Of a DNA stretch of 64,000 nt, positions 63,978 to 64,000 are shown piece after piece. Below the pieces are notes generated by a model. That model made no database searches, was not told where the DNA came from, and saw only the letters and a list, made by a program, of their open reading frames with translations. How positions within the stretch are numbered: position 1 is the stretch's first letter; each line of letters starts with the position of its first letter. The DNA comes from Candidatus Tectimicrobiota bacterium. GTDB lineage: Bacteria > UBA8248 > JACPRG01. The DNA lies in assembly GCA_016190025.1 (NCBI GenBank), contig JACPRG010000017.1:1-64000 (forward strand). The letters run 5' to 3'. The translations under genes and the position numbers were made by a program.

Positions 63978-64000
63978 GGGTCCTCCTCGGTCTCTGGGGC

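Overview
This is a high-GC bacterial chromosome window. It has canonical tRNAs with encoded CCA, Shine-Dalgarno starts, frequent GTG/TTG starts and many short gene overlaps. A lipoprotein, an AMIN-DUF3187 beta-barrel-type protein and other exported proteins point to a two-membrane cell. Orphan NMT1-type binding proteins, CaiB/BaiF, UbiD, TRAP-TAXI transport and many antisense open frames fit uncultured lineages such as Rokubacteria/Methylomirabilota, Tectomicrobia or deltaproteobacterial relatives. That placement is inference; no rRNA gene is present.

Layout. (1) 1-6901: end of a Tad/Flp pilus locus (cpaE, cpaF, tadB, tadC), with a DUF192-membrane methyltransferase fusion overlapping tadC and a lipoprotein. 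(2) 6902-7471: mobile-element debris: a truncated IS110-type transposase broken by short GAGGTC-nnn-GACCTC palindromes, plus two perfect 28-bp palindromes. (3) 7472-18763: a probable catabolic module with two solute-binding proteins without permease genes, two UbiD decarboxylases, a cyclase-family hydrolase, a molybdopterin enzyme that has lost its Fe-S cysteines, and a dihydropyrimidinase-like amidohydrolase. (4) 18857-20748: tRNA-Glu, tRNA-Lys, a YgfZ-like protein and tRNA-Thr. (5) 20838-31308: a glycine/sarcosine/betaine-reductase-type island with grdA (UGA = Sec), grdC, a TRAP-TAXI transporter on the other strand, then two tandem grdE-grdB pairs, each grdB with an in-frame Sec UGA. The first GrdE has Thr where the second has the presumed pyruvoyl-forming Cys. 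(6) 31395-34044: an RLAN / RimK-like ATP-grasp / GNAT-C39 peptidase operon. (7) 34528-48834: a six-gene glycogen and trehalose cluster combining the GlgE route (glgE, treS-mak, glgB) with the TreYZ route (treZ, glgX, treY). (8) 49013-52477: serine biosynthesis (HAD phosphatase, class V aminotransferase, SerA). (9) 52836-57927: exported FG-GAP protein, PAP2-like protein and AMIN-DUF3187 protein. (10) 58171-62733: surface-glycan type operon (GT4, PHP-like membrane protein, PIG-L deacetylase, DegT aminotransferase). (11) 62793-63977: CaiB/BaiF CoA-transferase.

The most interesting parts are the duplicated selenoprotein reductase island with its divergent GrdE, and the UbiD/Fe-S-free molybdoenzyme module. 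In the grd island, ordinary gene calling would truncate three genes at UGA. The substrates of both systems are not known from the sequence.
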